From contig NZ_CP024768.1 in assembly GCF_011395035.1 (NCBI RefSeq), positions 62,001 to 126,000 on the forward strand: a DNA stretch of 64,000 bases, in the 5' to 3' direction. This stretch comes from Pantoea cypripedii (GTDB lineage: Bacteria > Pseudomonadota > Gammaproteobacteria > Enterobacterales > Enterobacteriaceae). The translations under genes and the position numbers were made by a program. Under the pieces are notes generated by a model. It did no database searches. It saw only the letters and a list, made by a program, of their open reading frames with translations, and had not been told where the DNA came from. Position 1 is the first letter of the stretch. The number at the start of each line of letters is the position of its first letter. Shown here one piece after another: positions 1 through 8,486 of this stretch.

Positions 1-15
1 TGTTTGTTAAAAGGC

Positions 16-37
16 GCGCGATAAATCGCGCCGCTAC
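16..37 (-). repeat. REP-like palindromic element
   Basis: A 22-base unit, written on the plus strand as GTAGCGGCGCGATTTATCGCGC, occurs here as its reverse complement. It contains the palindrome GCGCGAT-TT-ATCGCGC (with AA in this orientation) and a conserved GTAGCGGC head. The same unit recurs near 9982, 11985, 13043, 15237, 33879, 46879 and, altered, at 60132. It is always in an intergenic gap or at a gene end. This matches the behaviour of REP/REPIN elements. No RAYT transposase gene was seen in the window. Confidence 0.8.
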
Positions 38-86
38 AACCTGTGCGTGAGTTATGCGAAGGCTGTTCTCAGCTTAGGCAAGAAGC

Positions 87-107
87 GAACCAATATTTAA
101 TTGGTTC
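87..107. promoter_or_regulatory. 8-bp inverted repeat, possible operator
   Basis: GAACCAAT and ATTGGTTC form a perfect 8-bp inverted repeat around a 5-nt centre (ATTTA). It lies about 210 bp upstream of the sigma-54 promoter and more than 400 bp from the first gene. It has no T-run, so it is not a good terminator. It may be a protein-binding site or may belong to the gene left of the window. The function is unknown. Confidence 0.25.
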
Positions 108-221
108 AGAAGGAGCAAGAAGGATTCAGGAATAACCCTATGATCGTTAAGTAAAACTTTTTTTCGTGCCAGGTAAAAACTGAGAAGTTCATCAACCTGG
201 GCCTGAGCGGCCTGCGTCATG

Positions 222-260
222 TTGGTGCGCGGCTGCTGCACCGCTGTGCAGAATCGTGCA
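222..260. promoter_or_regulatory. Candidate NtrC enhancer cluster
   Basis: This stretch is dense in GCAC/GTGC half-sites. It holds TTGGTGC at 222, GCACC at 238, a TGCAC-N4-GTGCA palindrome at 237-250 and another GTGCA at 256. NtrC sites are built from TGCACC and GGTGCA half-sites and typically sit 80-150 bp upstream of a sigma-54 promoter. This cluster ends about 55 bp before the sigma-54 site at 313-328. The half-site spacing is not the canonical one, so the assignment is tentative. Confidence 0.4.
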
Positions 261-312
261 GACTGGGGCGGTGTTTTTTATAAAATTCTTTGTTTTTCAA
301 TTAAATAAAACA

Positions 313-328
313 TTGGCACTTTTCTTGC
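313..328 (+). promoter_or_regulatory. Sigma-54 (RpoN) promoter of the guanidine operon
   Basis: The sequence TTGGCACTTTTCTTGC matches the sigma-54 consensus TGGCAC-N5-TTGC. The GG (315-316) and GC (327-328) doublets are separated by exactly 10 nt. Transcription would begin about 12 nt downstream, near 340, just before the riboswitch aptamer. RpoN control would tie the operon to nitrogen limitation through NtrC, which fits a guanidine-nitrogen pathway. No better sigma-70 promoter was evident in the same interval. Confidence 0.75.
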
Positions 329-344
329 CTGACTTTAGCCAGAT

Positions 345-480
345 GCAGGAGCGATAGCGGGTAACCGATGTCGCCAGACAATTTGCAATGGGTCACTAGG
401 GTTCCGATCGCGAGATGCTGGTCCGAGAGTGACCGACCGTCCTCTGACGGTTACACGGCGGGATAAAAGCCCGGGAGGAA
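345..480 (+). promoter_or_regulatory. Guanidine-I riboswitch (ykkC/mini class I)
   Basis: The hallmark conserved blocks of the ykkC guanidine-I aptamer occur in order: CTAGGGTTCCG at 396-406, GGTCCGAGAG at 420-429, and ACACGGCGGGATAAAAGCCC around 453-472. The 5' side (GCAGGAGCGATAGCGG, 345-360) would form the closing stem. In this class, guanidinium binding stabilises the aptamer and prevents the downstream terminator, turning on guanidine-metabolism genes. The genes that follow are a guanidine carboxylase set, so the ligand and the operon agree. Confidence 0.93.
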
Positions 481-515
481 AGCGAGATCGTTACTCGCCG
501 CCTCCTGCTTTTATT
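473..515 (+). terminator. Riboswitch expression-platform terminator
   Basis: GGGAGGAAAGCGAG (473-486) pairs with CTCGCCGCCTCC (494-505) around a short loop, and the hairpin runs into TGCTTTTATT. The left arm overlaps the last conserved aptamer block (GGGAG). Ligand-bound aptamer folding would therefore compete with the terminator, the usual transcription-attenuation arrangement. The coding start lies 27 nt further on. Confidence 0.75.
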
Positions 516-541
516 CGTCCGCTAACGTCAGAGGAACCACC

Positions 542-1600
542 ATGATCAAAGCCTGTCTCCGTGTGCTGTTGCTTTGTACCATCGCGCTGTTCAGCGTTAA
601 CACGCTGGCCGCCGCCAAACCCTCCTTCAAGATTTGCTGGTCCATTTATGCAGGCTGGATGCCGTGGGATTACGCCCAGCAGAATGGCATCGTCAAAAAA
701 TGGGCCGATAAATACGGCATCGACATCCAGTTTGTGCAGGTCAACGACTATATCGAGTCGGTCAACCAATACACCGCAGGCGGCTTTGATGGCTGCACCA
801 TGACCAACATGGATGCGCTGACCATTCCGGCCACCGGCGGTGTCGACAGCACCGCGCTGATCGTCGGCGACTATTCCAACGGCAACGACGGCATCCTGCT
901 GAAAGGCGCGGATAGTGTGGCGGCGCTGAAAGGCAAACCGATCAATCTGGTGCAACTGTCGGTATCCCATTACCTGCTGGCGCGGGCGCTGGAGAAATCC
1001 GGCATGAGCGAAAAAGATGTCAAAGTGGTCAACACCGCCGATGCCGATCTGGTGGCGGCTTTTGGCACGCCAGACGTCAACTCAATTGTTACCTGGAACC
1101 CACTGCTGGCAGAGGCGAAGAAAGTGCCGAACAGCCATCTGATCTTCTCCTCGGCGCAGATTCCGGGCGAAATCCTCGACCTGCTGGTGGTCAACACCAA
1201 CACCCTGAAGAAGTACCCGCAGCTGGGCAAAGCGCTGACCGGGGCCTGGTATGAAACCCTGAAAACCATGTCTGGCCCAGGTGCGACCGCAGTTGCGGCA
1301 CGCACGCAAATGGCGCAGGCATCCGGCACCGACCTCGCCGGTTTCGACCAGCAGCTGGCCGCCACCCATCTGTTCGGTGATGGCAAAACCACTCTCGATT
1401 TCGTCGATAGCCCGCAGCTGAAAGCCACAATGCAGCTGGTGGCGGAGTTCTCCTTCAAACATGGCTTGCTGGGCGAGGCTGCGCCGAGTGCCGATGTGGT
1501 GGGGGTGGAAACACCGGCGGGTAACTGGGGTAACGCGGGCAACATCAAACTGCGCTTTATCGATACCTACACCAAACTGGCGGCCGCAGGCCAGCTGTAA
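542..1600 (+). CDS. ABC transporter substrate-binding protein, guanidine/urea-type
   Basis: This 352-residue periplasmic solute-binding protein is of the TauA/SsuA-like class found beside urea/guanidine carboxylases. A clear signal peptide covers residues 1 to about 24 (hydrophobic core LLLCTIALF, then an Ala-rich cleavage region). It is followed by the mature start with KICWSIYAGWMPWDYAQQ. The ATG at 542 follows AGAGGAACCACC and is the first gene behind the guanidine riboswitch. A permease and an ATPase follow, completing an importer. By context the substrate is guanidine or a guanidine/urea derivative. The exact ligand cannot be read from sequence. Confidence 0.88.
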   Translation: MIKACLRVLLLCTIALFSVNTLAAAKPSFKICWSIYAGWMPWDYAQQNGIVKKWADKYGIDIQFVQVNDYIESVNQYTAGGFDGCTMTNMDALTIPATGGVDSTALIVGDYSNGNDGILLKGADSVAALKGKPINLVQLSVSHYLLARALEKSGMSEKDVKVVNTADADLVAAFGTPDVNSIVTWNPLLAEAKKVPNSHLIFSSAQIPGEILDLLVVNTNTLKKYPQLGKALTGAWYETLKTMSGPGATAVAARTQMAQASGTDLAGFDQQLAATHLFGDGKTTLDFVDSPQLKATMQLVAEFSFKHGLLGEAAPSADVVGVETPAGNWGNAGNIKLRFIDTYTKLAAAGQL

Positions 1601-1615
1601 GCGGGAGCAAAGCCG

Positions 1616-2428
1616 ATGCGTAAACTGATTAACTATCAACCGCTGCCGATGGGCCGCCTGTTGCTCGGTGTGCTGCCGCTGCTGGCGTTGCTGCTGGTGT
1701 ATCTGTTCGCGTCGGATGCGCGTCTGAGCCTCAACGCGGCGGATAAGTTGCTGCCGGGGTTCAACGCCATGGGTGACGCCATCAACCGGATGGCGTTTCA
1801 GCCCAGCCCGCGTACCGGGGAGTATCTGCTGTGGACCGACACCGCCGCCAGCCTGATGCGTCTGCTGAGCGGCGTGTTAATCAGCGCCATGCTGGCGCTG
1901 GCGATTGGTCTGTTCACCGGTGCGTTGCCGGTGGTGCGTGCGGTGCTGGCTCCGCTGGTGACGCTGTTCGCCCTGGTGCCGCCGCTGGCGATTCTGCCGA
2001 TTCTGTTTATCTGCTTTGGCCTCGGTGAAGTGTCGAAAGTGGTGCTGATTGTCATCGGCATCACCCCGTTGATTGCCCGTGATTTACAACTCCAGGTGGA
2101 GAAAATCCCGCGTGAGCAGCTGGTGAAGGCGCAGACGCTGGGCGGCAATAGCGCACAGATTTTGTGGCGGGTGATCCTGCCACAGCTGATGCCGCGTCTG
2201 TTCGATGCGGTGCGCCTGTCACTCAGCTCAGCGTGGCTGTTCCTGATCGCTGCGGAAGCCATCGTTGCCACCGAAGGACTGGGTTACCGCATCTTCCTGA
2301 TGCGTCGTTATCTGGCGATGGATGTGATTTTGCCTTACGTCGCCTGGATTACCCTGCTGGCCTTTGCCCTCGACCTGCTGCTGCGGCTGATTAGCCGTCG
2401 CTGCTGGCCGTGGTATTACGCCAAATAA
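1616..2428 (+). CDS. ABC transporter permease, guanidine/urea-type
   Basis: This 270-residue inner-membrane permease is of the BPD_transp_1 (TauC/SsuC) family. It has about six hydrophobic segments, an N-terminal helix around residues 15-32, and the EAA-type loop EQLVKAQTLGGNSAQILWRV that contacts the ATPase. It starts at ATG 1616, 15 nt after the binding-protein stop. It ends 10 nt before the ATPase gene, so the three are co-transcribed. It should form the translocation pore for the substrate delivered by the upstream binding protein. Confidence 0.9.
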   Translation: MRKLINYQPLPMGRLLLGVLPLLALLLVYLFASDARLSLNAADKLLPGFNAMGDAINRMAFQPSPRTGEYLLWTDTAASLMRLLSGVLISAMLALAIGLFTGALPVVRAVLAPLVTLFALVPPLAILPILFICFGLGEVSKVVLIVIGITPLIARDLQLQVEKIPREQLVKAQTLGGNSAQILWRVILPQLMPRLFDAVRLSLSSAWLFLIAAEAIVATEGLGYRIFLMRRYLAMDVILPYVAWITLLAFALDLLLRLISRRCWPWYYAK

Positions 2429-2438
2429 GGAGTACCGC

Positions 2439-3200
2439 ATGCCCTTACTGCAACTGAAAAACCTTGAGAAGCACTATGGTCAGCAGGTGGTGCTGGAGCG
2501 TCTGAACATCAGCGTGGAAGAGGGAGAATTTGTGGCGATTGTCGGCGCGTCCGGCTGCGGCAAAACCACCTTTCTCAATATGCTGCTCGGCACCGAAGCC
2601 CCGACCAAAGGCGCACTGCTGCTGGATGGTGAACCGATCCCCGATGAACCCGATGCCCACCGTGGTGTGGTGTTTCAGCGCTACTCGGTGTTCCCGCATC
2701 TGACGGTGCTGGGCAACGTGATGCTGGCGGAAGAGTTCAGCACCGCACGTTGGCTGGGACGCGTCTGGGGACGCAAACGTCAGGCCATCCGCCAGCGCGC
2801 GCAGGCGATGCTGGCGCAGGTGGGCCTCGAACATGCGCAAAGCAAGTATCCGCATCAGCTGTCCGGCGGGATGCAACAGCGACTGGCACTGGCGCAGGCG
2901 CTGATGAAGCGACCGCGCATTCTGCTGCTGGATGAACCCTTTGGCGCGCTCGATCCCGGTATCCGCAGCGAGATGCATCAGCTGATTACCCAGTTGTGGC
3001 AGCAGCATGGTCTGACCATCTTCATGATCACCCACGATCTGAAAGAAGGCTTCAGCCTCGCCTCGCGTCTGCTGGTCTTCGACAAGCTGCGCCACGATCC
3101 CCACGCGCCGGAAGCCTGGGGTGCAACCATTACCTACGACCTGCCACTCGATCGGCAGCGGCCTGCCGATGCGCCGCTGACGGAATCGCAGGTCGCCTGA
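2439..3200 (+). CDS. ABC transporter ATP-binding protein, guanidine/urea-type
   Basis: This 253-residue cytoplasmic ATPase has Walker A GASGCGKT at residues 36-43, the ABC signature LSGGMQQR, Walker B ILLLDEP followed by FGALD, and the switch His in MITHDLKEG. It belongs to the TauB/SsuB family. The ATG at 2439 is preceded by AAGGAGTACCGC. It energises the importer made with the two upstream proteins. The next gene starts 11 nt after its stop, so the transport and enzyme genes form one operon. Confidence 0.92.
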   Translation: MPLLQLKNLEKHYGQQVVLERLNISVEEGEFVAIVGASGCGKTTFLNMLLGTEAPTKGALLLDGEPIPDEPDAHRGVVFQRYSVFPHLTVLGNVMLAEEFSTARWLGRVWGRKRQAIRQRAQAMLAQVGLEHAQSKYPHQLSGGMQQRLALAQALMKRPRILLLDEPFGALDPGIRSEMHQLITQLWQQHGLTIFMITHDLKEGFSLASRLLVFDKLRHDPHAPEAWGATITYDLPLDRQRPADAPLTESQVA

Positions 3201-3211
3201 AGGAGAGAATC

Positions 3212-3922
3212 ATGACTACCTCATACCAGACAACGTTACCGGCTGGTTCGCACTGGTCGTTTGTTATGCGCAGCGGCACTGCGCTGACCCTCACCGATGT
3301 GGCGGGCGGCGCGAATGTCGGCATGCTGTTTTACAACCCGGAAAACCTGCTGGAGCGTTACAACGCGCCGGACACCCTCAAGTGCCAGCACACCTTTCGC
3401 CTTACCGCCGGGCACTGCCTCTACTCGGACATGGGGCGCATCTTCTGCGGCATTGAAGCGGACAGCTTCGGCTGGCACGAGAGCGTGTGCGGCACGCTGA
3501 ACGCGCCGCAAACTGCCGCACTTTTTGGTGCCAGCGATTATCAGCAGGCACGTAATCAGCGCCATCAAAATGGCTACGACAGCTTCCTGGTGGAGCTGGC
3601 GAAATATGGTCTCGGCAAGCGTGATATGGCCGCCTGCATCAACTTTTTCGCCCAGGTACGCGCCGACGACAACGGCACGCTGCAACGGGAACAGCAGGGT
3701 GCTGCCGGGGCGCAGGTCCGGCTGCGTTTCGCCATGGATACTCTGGTGGTGTTGCATACCTGCCCGCATCCGCTCACCCCGGCAGGTGATTATCCGTACC
3801 CGCCACTGGGATTGCAGATCGATGCGCAGCGCGCGCCGCTGCCGGAGATTTGCCTGCAACGCGCCGAAAACCAGCGCGGCCTGCGTAATAACGCCCTTTA
3901 TCAATTGCAGGGAGAGTTGTGA
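3212..3922 (+). CDS. Urea carboxylase-associated protein, carboxyguanidine deiminase subunit (UAAP2-like)
   Basis: This 236-residue protein is of the DUF1989 / urea-carboxylase-associated family. The start is set at ATG 3212 behind AAGGAGAG. Reading further upstream would only extend into the ATPase gene. Conserved features include the F-x-M-RSGTAL-LTDV N-terminal block, a central region with CGIEADSFGWHESVCG, and the C-terminal VVLHTCPHPLTP. In Pseudomonas the two paralogous proteins of this family form a deiminase. It converts carboxyguanidine to allophanate and ammonia. The next gene is the partner, overlapping by 1 nt (TGATG), which implies translational coupling. Confidence 0.85.
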   Translation: MTTSYQTTLPAGSHWSFVMRSGTALTLTDVAGGANVGMLFYNPENLLERYNAPDTLKCQHTFRLTAGHCLYSDMGRIFCGIEADSFGWHESVCGTLNAPQTAALFGASDYQQARNQRHQNGYDSFLVELAKYGLGKRDMAACINFFAQVRADDNGTLQREQQGAAGAQVRLRFAMDTLVVLHTCPHPLTPAGDYPYPPLGLQIDAQRAPLPEICLQRAENQRGLRNNALYQLQGEL

Positions 3923-4557
3923 TGATCAAAGAAAGTTTACTGAATCCTGCCGAGGCGCATTTTCAGCAGCAGATTGGTGCCGGTGATTACTGGCTGTATC
4001 GCATCGAAAAAGGCGCGACGCTGCGTATCACCGATCTGGAAGGCAATCAGGCGGCGGATACGTTGTTCTTCAACGCCGATGATACGGCTGAGCGCTACAG
4101 CATGAGCGACACGCTGCGCGGCCAGCAAAATGTGTTTCTGACGGCGGGCAGCGTGCTGCGTTCCAATGACGATCGTCCGATGCTGACCCTCGTTGCTGAC
4201 ACCTGTGGCCGCCACGATACCCTCGGCGGGGCCTGTGCTACGGAGAGCAACACCGTGCGTTATGACCTGGAGAAACGGCATATGCACGCCTGTCGTGACA
4301 GCTGGATGCTGGCCGTGGTGGAACACCCCGAATATGGCCTGACGCGCCGCGATATCACCCATAACATCAACTTTTTTATGAACGTACCGGTGACGCACGA
4401 AGGCGGGCTGACCTTTGCCGATGGTATTTCAGCGCCGGGTAAATATGTCGAGATGGTGGCGGAGATGAACATCCTGGTGCTGATCTCCAACTGCCCGCAG
4501 CTCAACAACCCCTGTAACGGTTACAACCCGACGCCGATTTTAGTCAACGTGTGGTGA
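3922..4557 (+). CDS. Urea carboxylase-associated protein, carboxyguanidine deiminase subunit (UAAP1-like)
   Basis: This 211-residue DUF1989-family protein is paralogous to the upstream gene (shared layout: ITDLEGNQAADTLFFNADD, then the HDTLGGACA block, then LISNCPQLNNPCNGYNPTP). The start at ATG 3922 overlaps the preceding TGA; a GTG one codon earlier is possible. The conserved His and Cys residues suggest metal binding, as known for the family. With its partner it should deiminate carboxyguanidine formed by the carboxylase encoded 79 nt downstream. Which of the published subunit names applies was not resolved. Confidence 0.85.
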   Translation: MIKESLLNPAEAHFQQQIGAGDYWLYRIEKGATLRITDLEGNQAADTLFFNADDTAERYSMSDTLRGQQNVFLTAGSVLRSNDDRPMLTLVADTCGRHDTLGGACATESNTVRYDLEKRHMHACRDSWMLAVVEHPEYGLTRRDITHNINFFMNVPVTHEGGLTFADGISAPGKYVEMVAEMNILVLISNCPQLNNPCNGYNPTPILVNVW

Positions 4558-4636
4558 TCTCCTGACGCAACGGGACGACCCGTTATTTGCCGTCAAGGCC
4601 AGCGCAGGACGACCTGCCGGAAAGAGAGTAGAAGTC

Positions 4637-7600
4637 ATGATTGAGCGTGTATTGATTGCCAACCGTGGCGCAATTGCGGTGCGTATTATCCGCACCTTGC
4701 AGGCGATGAATATCAGGGCGATTGCGGTGTATGCCGAAGCCGATCGCCACGCGCGCCATGTGCGACTGGCGGATGAAGCCTGGTCGCTGGGCGAGGGCCA
4801 GGTGCGCGATACTTATCTGAACCAGGACAAGCTGCTGGCAATTGCCGCGCAGAGCGGCGCACAGGCGCTGCACCCGGGTTACGGTTTCCTCAGTGAAAAC
4901 CCCGAATTTGTAAACCGTTGCGAGGCGGCGGGCCTGCATTTTCTCGGGCCGAATGCGCAGCAGATGGCGGCGTTTGGTCTGAAGCACCGCGCCCGCGCGC
5001 TGGCGCAGGAAAATCATGTCCCGCTGCTGCCCGGCAGCGGGCTGCTGACGTCGCTGGAACAGGCGCAGGCTGCCGCGCTCGACATCGGCTATCCGGTGAT
5101 GCTGAAAAGCACCGCAGGCGGTGGCGGCATTGGCATGCAGCGTTGCGATGATGCGCAGCAACTGGCCGATGCCTTTACGCGCGTAAAACGCCTGGCAGGC
5201 AATAATTTCGCCGACGATGGCGTCTTTTTAGAGAAATTTATCGCCAGAGCGCGCCATATCGAAGTACAGATCTTTGGTGATGGAGTGGGTGAGGTGATTG
5301 CGCTCGGCGAGCGTGATTGCTCGGCACAGCGCCGTAATCAGAAAGTGATGGAAGAAACCCCAGCCCCCGGCCTGAGTGACGCAGTACGCGCGGAATTGCA
5401 GGCGACAGCGGTACGGCTGGGACGTGCGGTGCAGTACCGCAGCGCCGGTACGGTGGAATATGTTTATGACGAAGGCAGCCAGCAGTTCTGGTTCCTCGAA
5501 GTCAACACCCGTTTGCAGGTGGAACACGGCGTGACCGAAATGGTGTACGGCGTGGATCTGGTGCGCTGGATGGTGGAGCTGGCGCAGCAGACGCTGCCGT
5601 CGCTCGCCAGTTTGCCACGGGTGGCAACCGGCCATGCGATTCAGGTGCGTTTGTATGCGGAAGATCCGGCGAAGCAGTTCCAGCCGAGCGCCGGTCTGCT
5701 CAGTCATGTCGCCTTTCCGGCGGAACTGGCAGCGGCCACCCTGCGGGTCGACAGCAGCGTTGAAAGTGGCATGGAGGTCTCCCCGTTTTACGATCCGATG
5801 CTGGCGAAAGTGATTGTGCATGGGGCGGATCGCGCCCTGGCGCTGGCCGGGCTGACGCAGGCGCTGGATGCCACGGAATTGTACGGCATCGAAACCAATC
5901 TGCTGTGGCTGCGCCATTTACTGACCCAGGCAGAAGTGCAGCAGGGACGTATTATCACCGCCACCCTCGGGGGCGTACAGTGGCAACCGCCGACGCTGGA
6001 TATTATCAGCGGCGGCACCCTGACCACGGTGCAGGATGCACCGGGCCGCACCGGTTACTGGCATGTCGGCGTACCCCCCTCCGGGCCGTTCGACAGCCGC
6101 GCCTTCCAGCTCGGCAACCGTCTGCTGGGGAATGATCCCCAGGCTGCGGGTCTGGAAATTACCTTGCGTGGCCCGACGTTACGTTTTAATCAGGCCTGTA
6201 GCTTCGTGCTGACCGGCGCGCCGCTGGTGGCCCAGCTTGATCTGCAACCGCTTGAGATGAACCAGATTGTCAGCGCTCAGGCCGGGCAAACTCTGACGCT
6301 GGGGGAAGTACAGGACGGCAGCCGCAGCTACCTGCTGCTGGCGGGTGGGCTGGATACGCCGCGTTATCTCGGCAGCCGCAGTACCTTTACGCTGGGCAAA
6401 TTTGGTGGCCATGCCGGACGGGCGCTGCGCGCCGGGGATGTGCTGCACCTCGCTGCCCCTGCGCAATTGCCGGAGGCCGCGTTGCCAGCGGCGTTGCTGC
6501 CGCAACTCAACGGCAGCTGGCAGTTGCGGGTGATTTATGGACCGCACGGTGCACCCACTTTCTTTACCGATAACGATATCAGCGAGTTCTTCGCCGCCGA
6601 ATGGCAGGTGCACTACAACTCCAGCCGCACTGGCATCCGCCTGATTGGCCCAAAACCCACCTGGGCGCGGAGCGATGGCGGCGAGGCGGGGATGCATCCC
6701 TCCAATATCCATGACAACGCCTATGCGTTTGGCACCGTCGATTTTACCGGCGATATGCCGGTAATCCTCGGACCGGATGGGCCGTCGCTCGGTGGTTTTG
6801 TTTGTCCGGCCACGGTTGCCGAGGCCGATCTGTGGAAGCTCGGCCAGCTGAAAGCGGGCGATCGGGTGCAGTTTGTGCCGATCGATCTGACCACGGCCGA
6901 TCAACTGGCGCAGGCGCAGCGTGAGGAGATTGCCACGCTGCAGGCGCAACCACTGAGCGTAAGCGCAGCGCTGCCCCTGATTGATCCGGTGTTGCACCAA
7001 CATGCAGCAGCGGCAGGGCTGCCATCGCTGTGCGTGCGCGCCGCCGGTGACCGTTTTCTGTTGGTGGAATATGGCGATCTTCTGTTAGATATCGCGCTGC
7101 GTTTCCGCGTCCATGCACTGATGCAATGGCTGGAGGCGCATCCGCTGCCGGGTCGGCTGGAACTGACGCCCGGCATCCGCTCATTGCAGATTCATTATGA
7201 CGCGCAGGCCTGTACAAGAAGTGAGCTTCTGGCGCAGATTTTGCACGCTGATAAGTTACTGGGAACCTTAGCGGATGCGGCTGTCCCTTCGCGTACATTG
7301 TGGCTGCCGCTCAGCTGGGATGATGAAGCCTGCCGTGTGGCGATTCAACGCTATAGCCAGTCTGTCCGACCCAATGCACCCTGGTGTCCGAGCAATATTG
7401 AATTTATCCGTCGTATCAACGGGCTGGATAGTGTTGAGGCGGTGAAAGACATTCTGTTCAGCGCCGCCTATCTGGTGATGGGACTGGGCGATGTCTATCT
7501 CGGTGCACCGGTTGCCACGCCGCTCGATCCACGTCATCGCTTAGTGACGACCAAATACAATCCGGCGCGTACCTGGACGGCGGAGAACTCGGTGGGGATC

Positions 7601-8236
7601 GGTGGCGCTTATCTGTGCGTGTACGGCATGGAAGGGCCGGGCGGTTATCAGTTTGTCGGACGTACCCTGCAGATGTGGAACCGTGACCGTCAGACGTCAG
7701 TGTTCACCCAACCCTGGCTGCTGCGTTTTTTCGACCAGATCCGTTTCTATCCGGTGAGCGCCGACGAGCTGCTACAAATTCGTGAACGTTTTCCGTGGGG
7801 GGATCATCCGCTGCGGATCGAGGAGGGAGAATTCCGCCTCGCCGATTATCAGGCGTTACTGACGCAGCAGGCCGACGAGATTTCTCACTTCCAGCAGCAG
7901 CGTCAGCAGGCGTTTGACAGCGAACTGGCACGCTGGCGTGCCGAGGGGCAGTTTACCTTTGATAGCCAGCTGCCGGAGCAGAGCAGTGAGGAAACCAGCA
8001 TCCCCGCCGACTGTTGTGGTGTGGAGAGCCAGGTGGCAGGTAGCGTCTGGCAGTGGCTGGTGGCACCAGGCAGTGACATTGAAGCGGGAGCCACCGTTGG
8101 CATTCTCGAATCAATGAAGATGGAAATCCCGATCGTCGCGCCAGTCAGCGGAAAAATCCATAGCCTGCAACGACAGGTCGGGCAGCAAGTGCAGGCAGGA
8201 CAGCTACTTATGGTGATTAAACCTGTTAAGCTATAA
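4637..8236 (+). CDS. Biotin-dependent guanidine/urea carboxylase
   Basis: This 1199-residue multidomain enzyme has three parts. The biotin carboxylase is at about residues 1-450 (IANRGAIAVRIIRT start; ATP-grasp with glycine-rich loop STAGGGGIGMQ; EVNTRLQVEHGVTE). The carboxyltransferase AHS2/AHS1 domains are at about 455-1000 (TTVQDAPGRTGYWHVGVPPSGPFD block). The C-terminal biotinyl domain carries ESMKMEIP, biotinyl lysine K1161. It carboxylates guanidine (or urea) with ATP and bicarbonate in the cytoplasm. Association with the guanidine-I riboswitch and the deiminase pair argues for guanidine as the main substrate, as shown for other ykkC-controlled family members. No fused allophanate hydrolase domain is present, and none follows. 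Confidence 0.92.
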   Translation: MIERVLIANRGAIAVRIIRTLQAMNIRAIAVYAEADRHARHVRLADEAWSLGEGQVRDTYLNQDKLLAIAAQSGAQALHPGYGFLSENPEFVNRCEAAGLHFLGPNAQQMAAFGLKHRARALAQENHVPLLPGSGLLTSLEQAQAAALDIGYPVMLKSTAGGGGIGMQRCDDAQQLADAFTRVKRLAGNNFADDGVFLEKFIARARHIEVQIFGDGVGEVIALGERDCSAQRRNQKVMEETPAPGLSDAVRAELQATAVRLGRAVQYRSAGTVEYVYDEGSQQFWFLEVNTRLQVEHGVTEMVYGVDLVRWMVELAQQTLPSLASLPRVATGHAIQVRLYAEDPAKQFQPSAGLLSHVAFPAELAAATLRVDSSVESGMEVSPFYDPMLAKVIVHGADRALALAGLTQALDATELYGIETNLLWLRHLLTQAEVQQGRIITATLGGVQWQPPTLDIISGGTLTTVQDAPGRTGYWHVGVPPSGPFDSRAFQLGNRLLGNDPQAAGLEITLRGPTLRFNQACSFVLTGAPLVAQLDLQPLEMNQIVSAQAGQTLTLGEVQDGSRSYLLLAGGLDTPRYLGSRSTFTLGKFGGHAGRALRAGDVLHLAAPAQLPEAALPAALLPQLNGSWQLRVIYGPHGAPTFFTDNDISEFFAAEWQVHYNSSRTGIRLIGPKPTWARSDGGEAGMHPSNIHDNAYAFGTVDFTGDMPVILGPDGPSLGGFVCPATVAEADLWKLGQLKAGDRVQFVPIDLTTADQLAQAQREEIATLQAQPLSVSAALPLIDPVLHQHAAAAGLPSLCVRAAGDRFLLVEYGDLLLDIALRFRVHALMQWLEAHPLPGRLELTPGIRSLQIHYDAQACTRSELLAQILHADKLLGTLADAAVPSRTLWLPLSWDDEACRVAIQRYSQSVRPNAPWCPSNIEFIRRINGLDSVEAVKDILFSAAYLVMGLGDVYLGAPVATPLDPRHRLVTTKYNPARTWTAENSVGIGGAYLCVYGMEGPGGYQFVGRTLQMWNRDRQTSVFTQPWLLRFFDQIRFYPVSADELLQIRERFPWGDHPLRIEEGEFRLADYQALLTQQADEISHFQQQRQQAFDSELARWRAEGQFTFDSQLPEQSSEETSIPADCCGVESQVAGSVWQWLVAPGSDIEAGATVGILESMKMEIPIVAPVSGKIHSLQRQVGQQVQAGQLLMVIKPVKL

Positions 8237-8273
8237 TTAAGATTAAAAAATAATCAGGAATATGGCAGCAAAG

Positions 8274-8304
8274 CCGGGGTTCTGACCCATACTTAGAAAC
8301 CCGG
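8274..8304 (+). other. Hairpin downstream of the carboxylase gene
   Basis: CCGGGGTTCT (8274-8283) pairs with AGAAACCCGG (8295-8304), 9 of 10 positions, around an 11-nt loop. It lies 37 nt after the carboxylase stop. No U-run follows, so it is a weak terminator at best; it may protect the mRNA 3' end. Confidence 0.4.
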
Positions 8305-8346
8305 TCAATTGTTGCATTGCCCTGGCATCTTTTGCAGTGTGCACCC

Positions 8347-8406
8347 AGGCTGTGTCCCGTAACGGTTTCATAAAAATTCGTCTTAAACCGTTGCGGGATG
8401 CAGCCT
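8347..8406 (+). other. 22-bp stem-loop upstream of the HTH gene
   Basis: Positions 8347-8368 and 8385-8406 form a 22-bp stem around a 16-nt loop. Nineteen pairs are Watson-Crick, and the other three are G-U wobbles when read on the plus strand. On the minus strand those would be A-C mismatches. The structure therefore looks like a plus-strand RNA hairpin lying 80 nt before the HTH gene start. It could be a leader regulatory element, a small RNA or a degenerate mobile palindrome. No U-run follows. Confidence 0.55.
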
Positions 8407-8486
8407 GAACTGGCCGGTTTCAGCGTCTGCGGACGCTTTACCTCTCTACTTTCACGTGATTCATAGTGAGTTTTAAGGAGTTCTCT

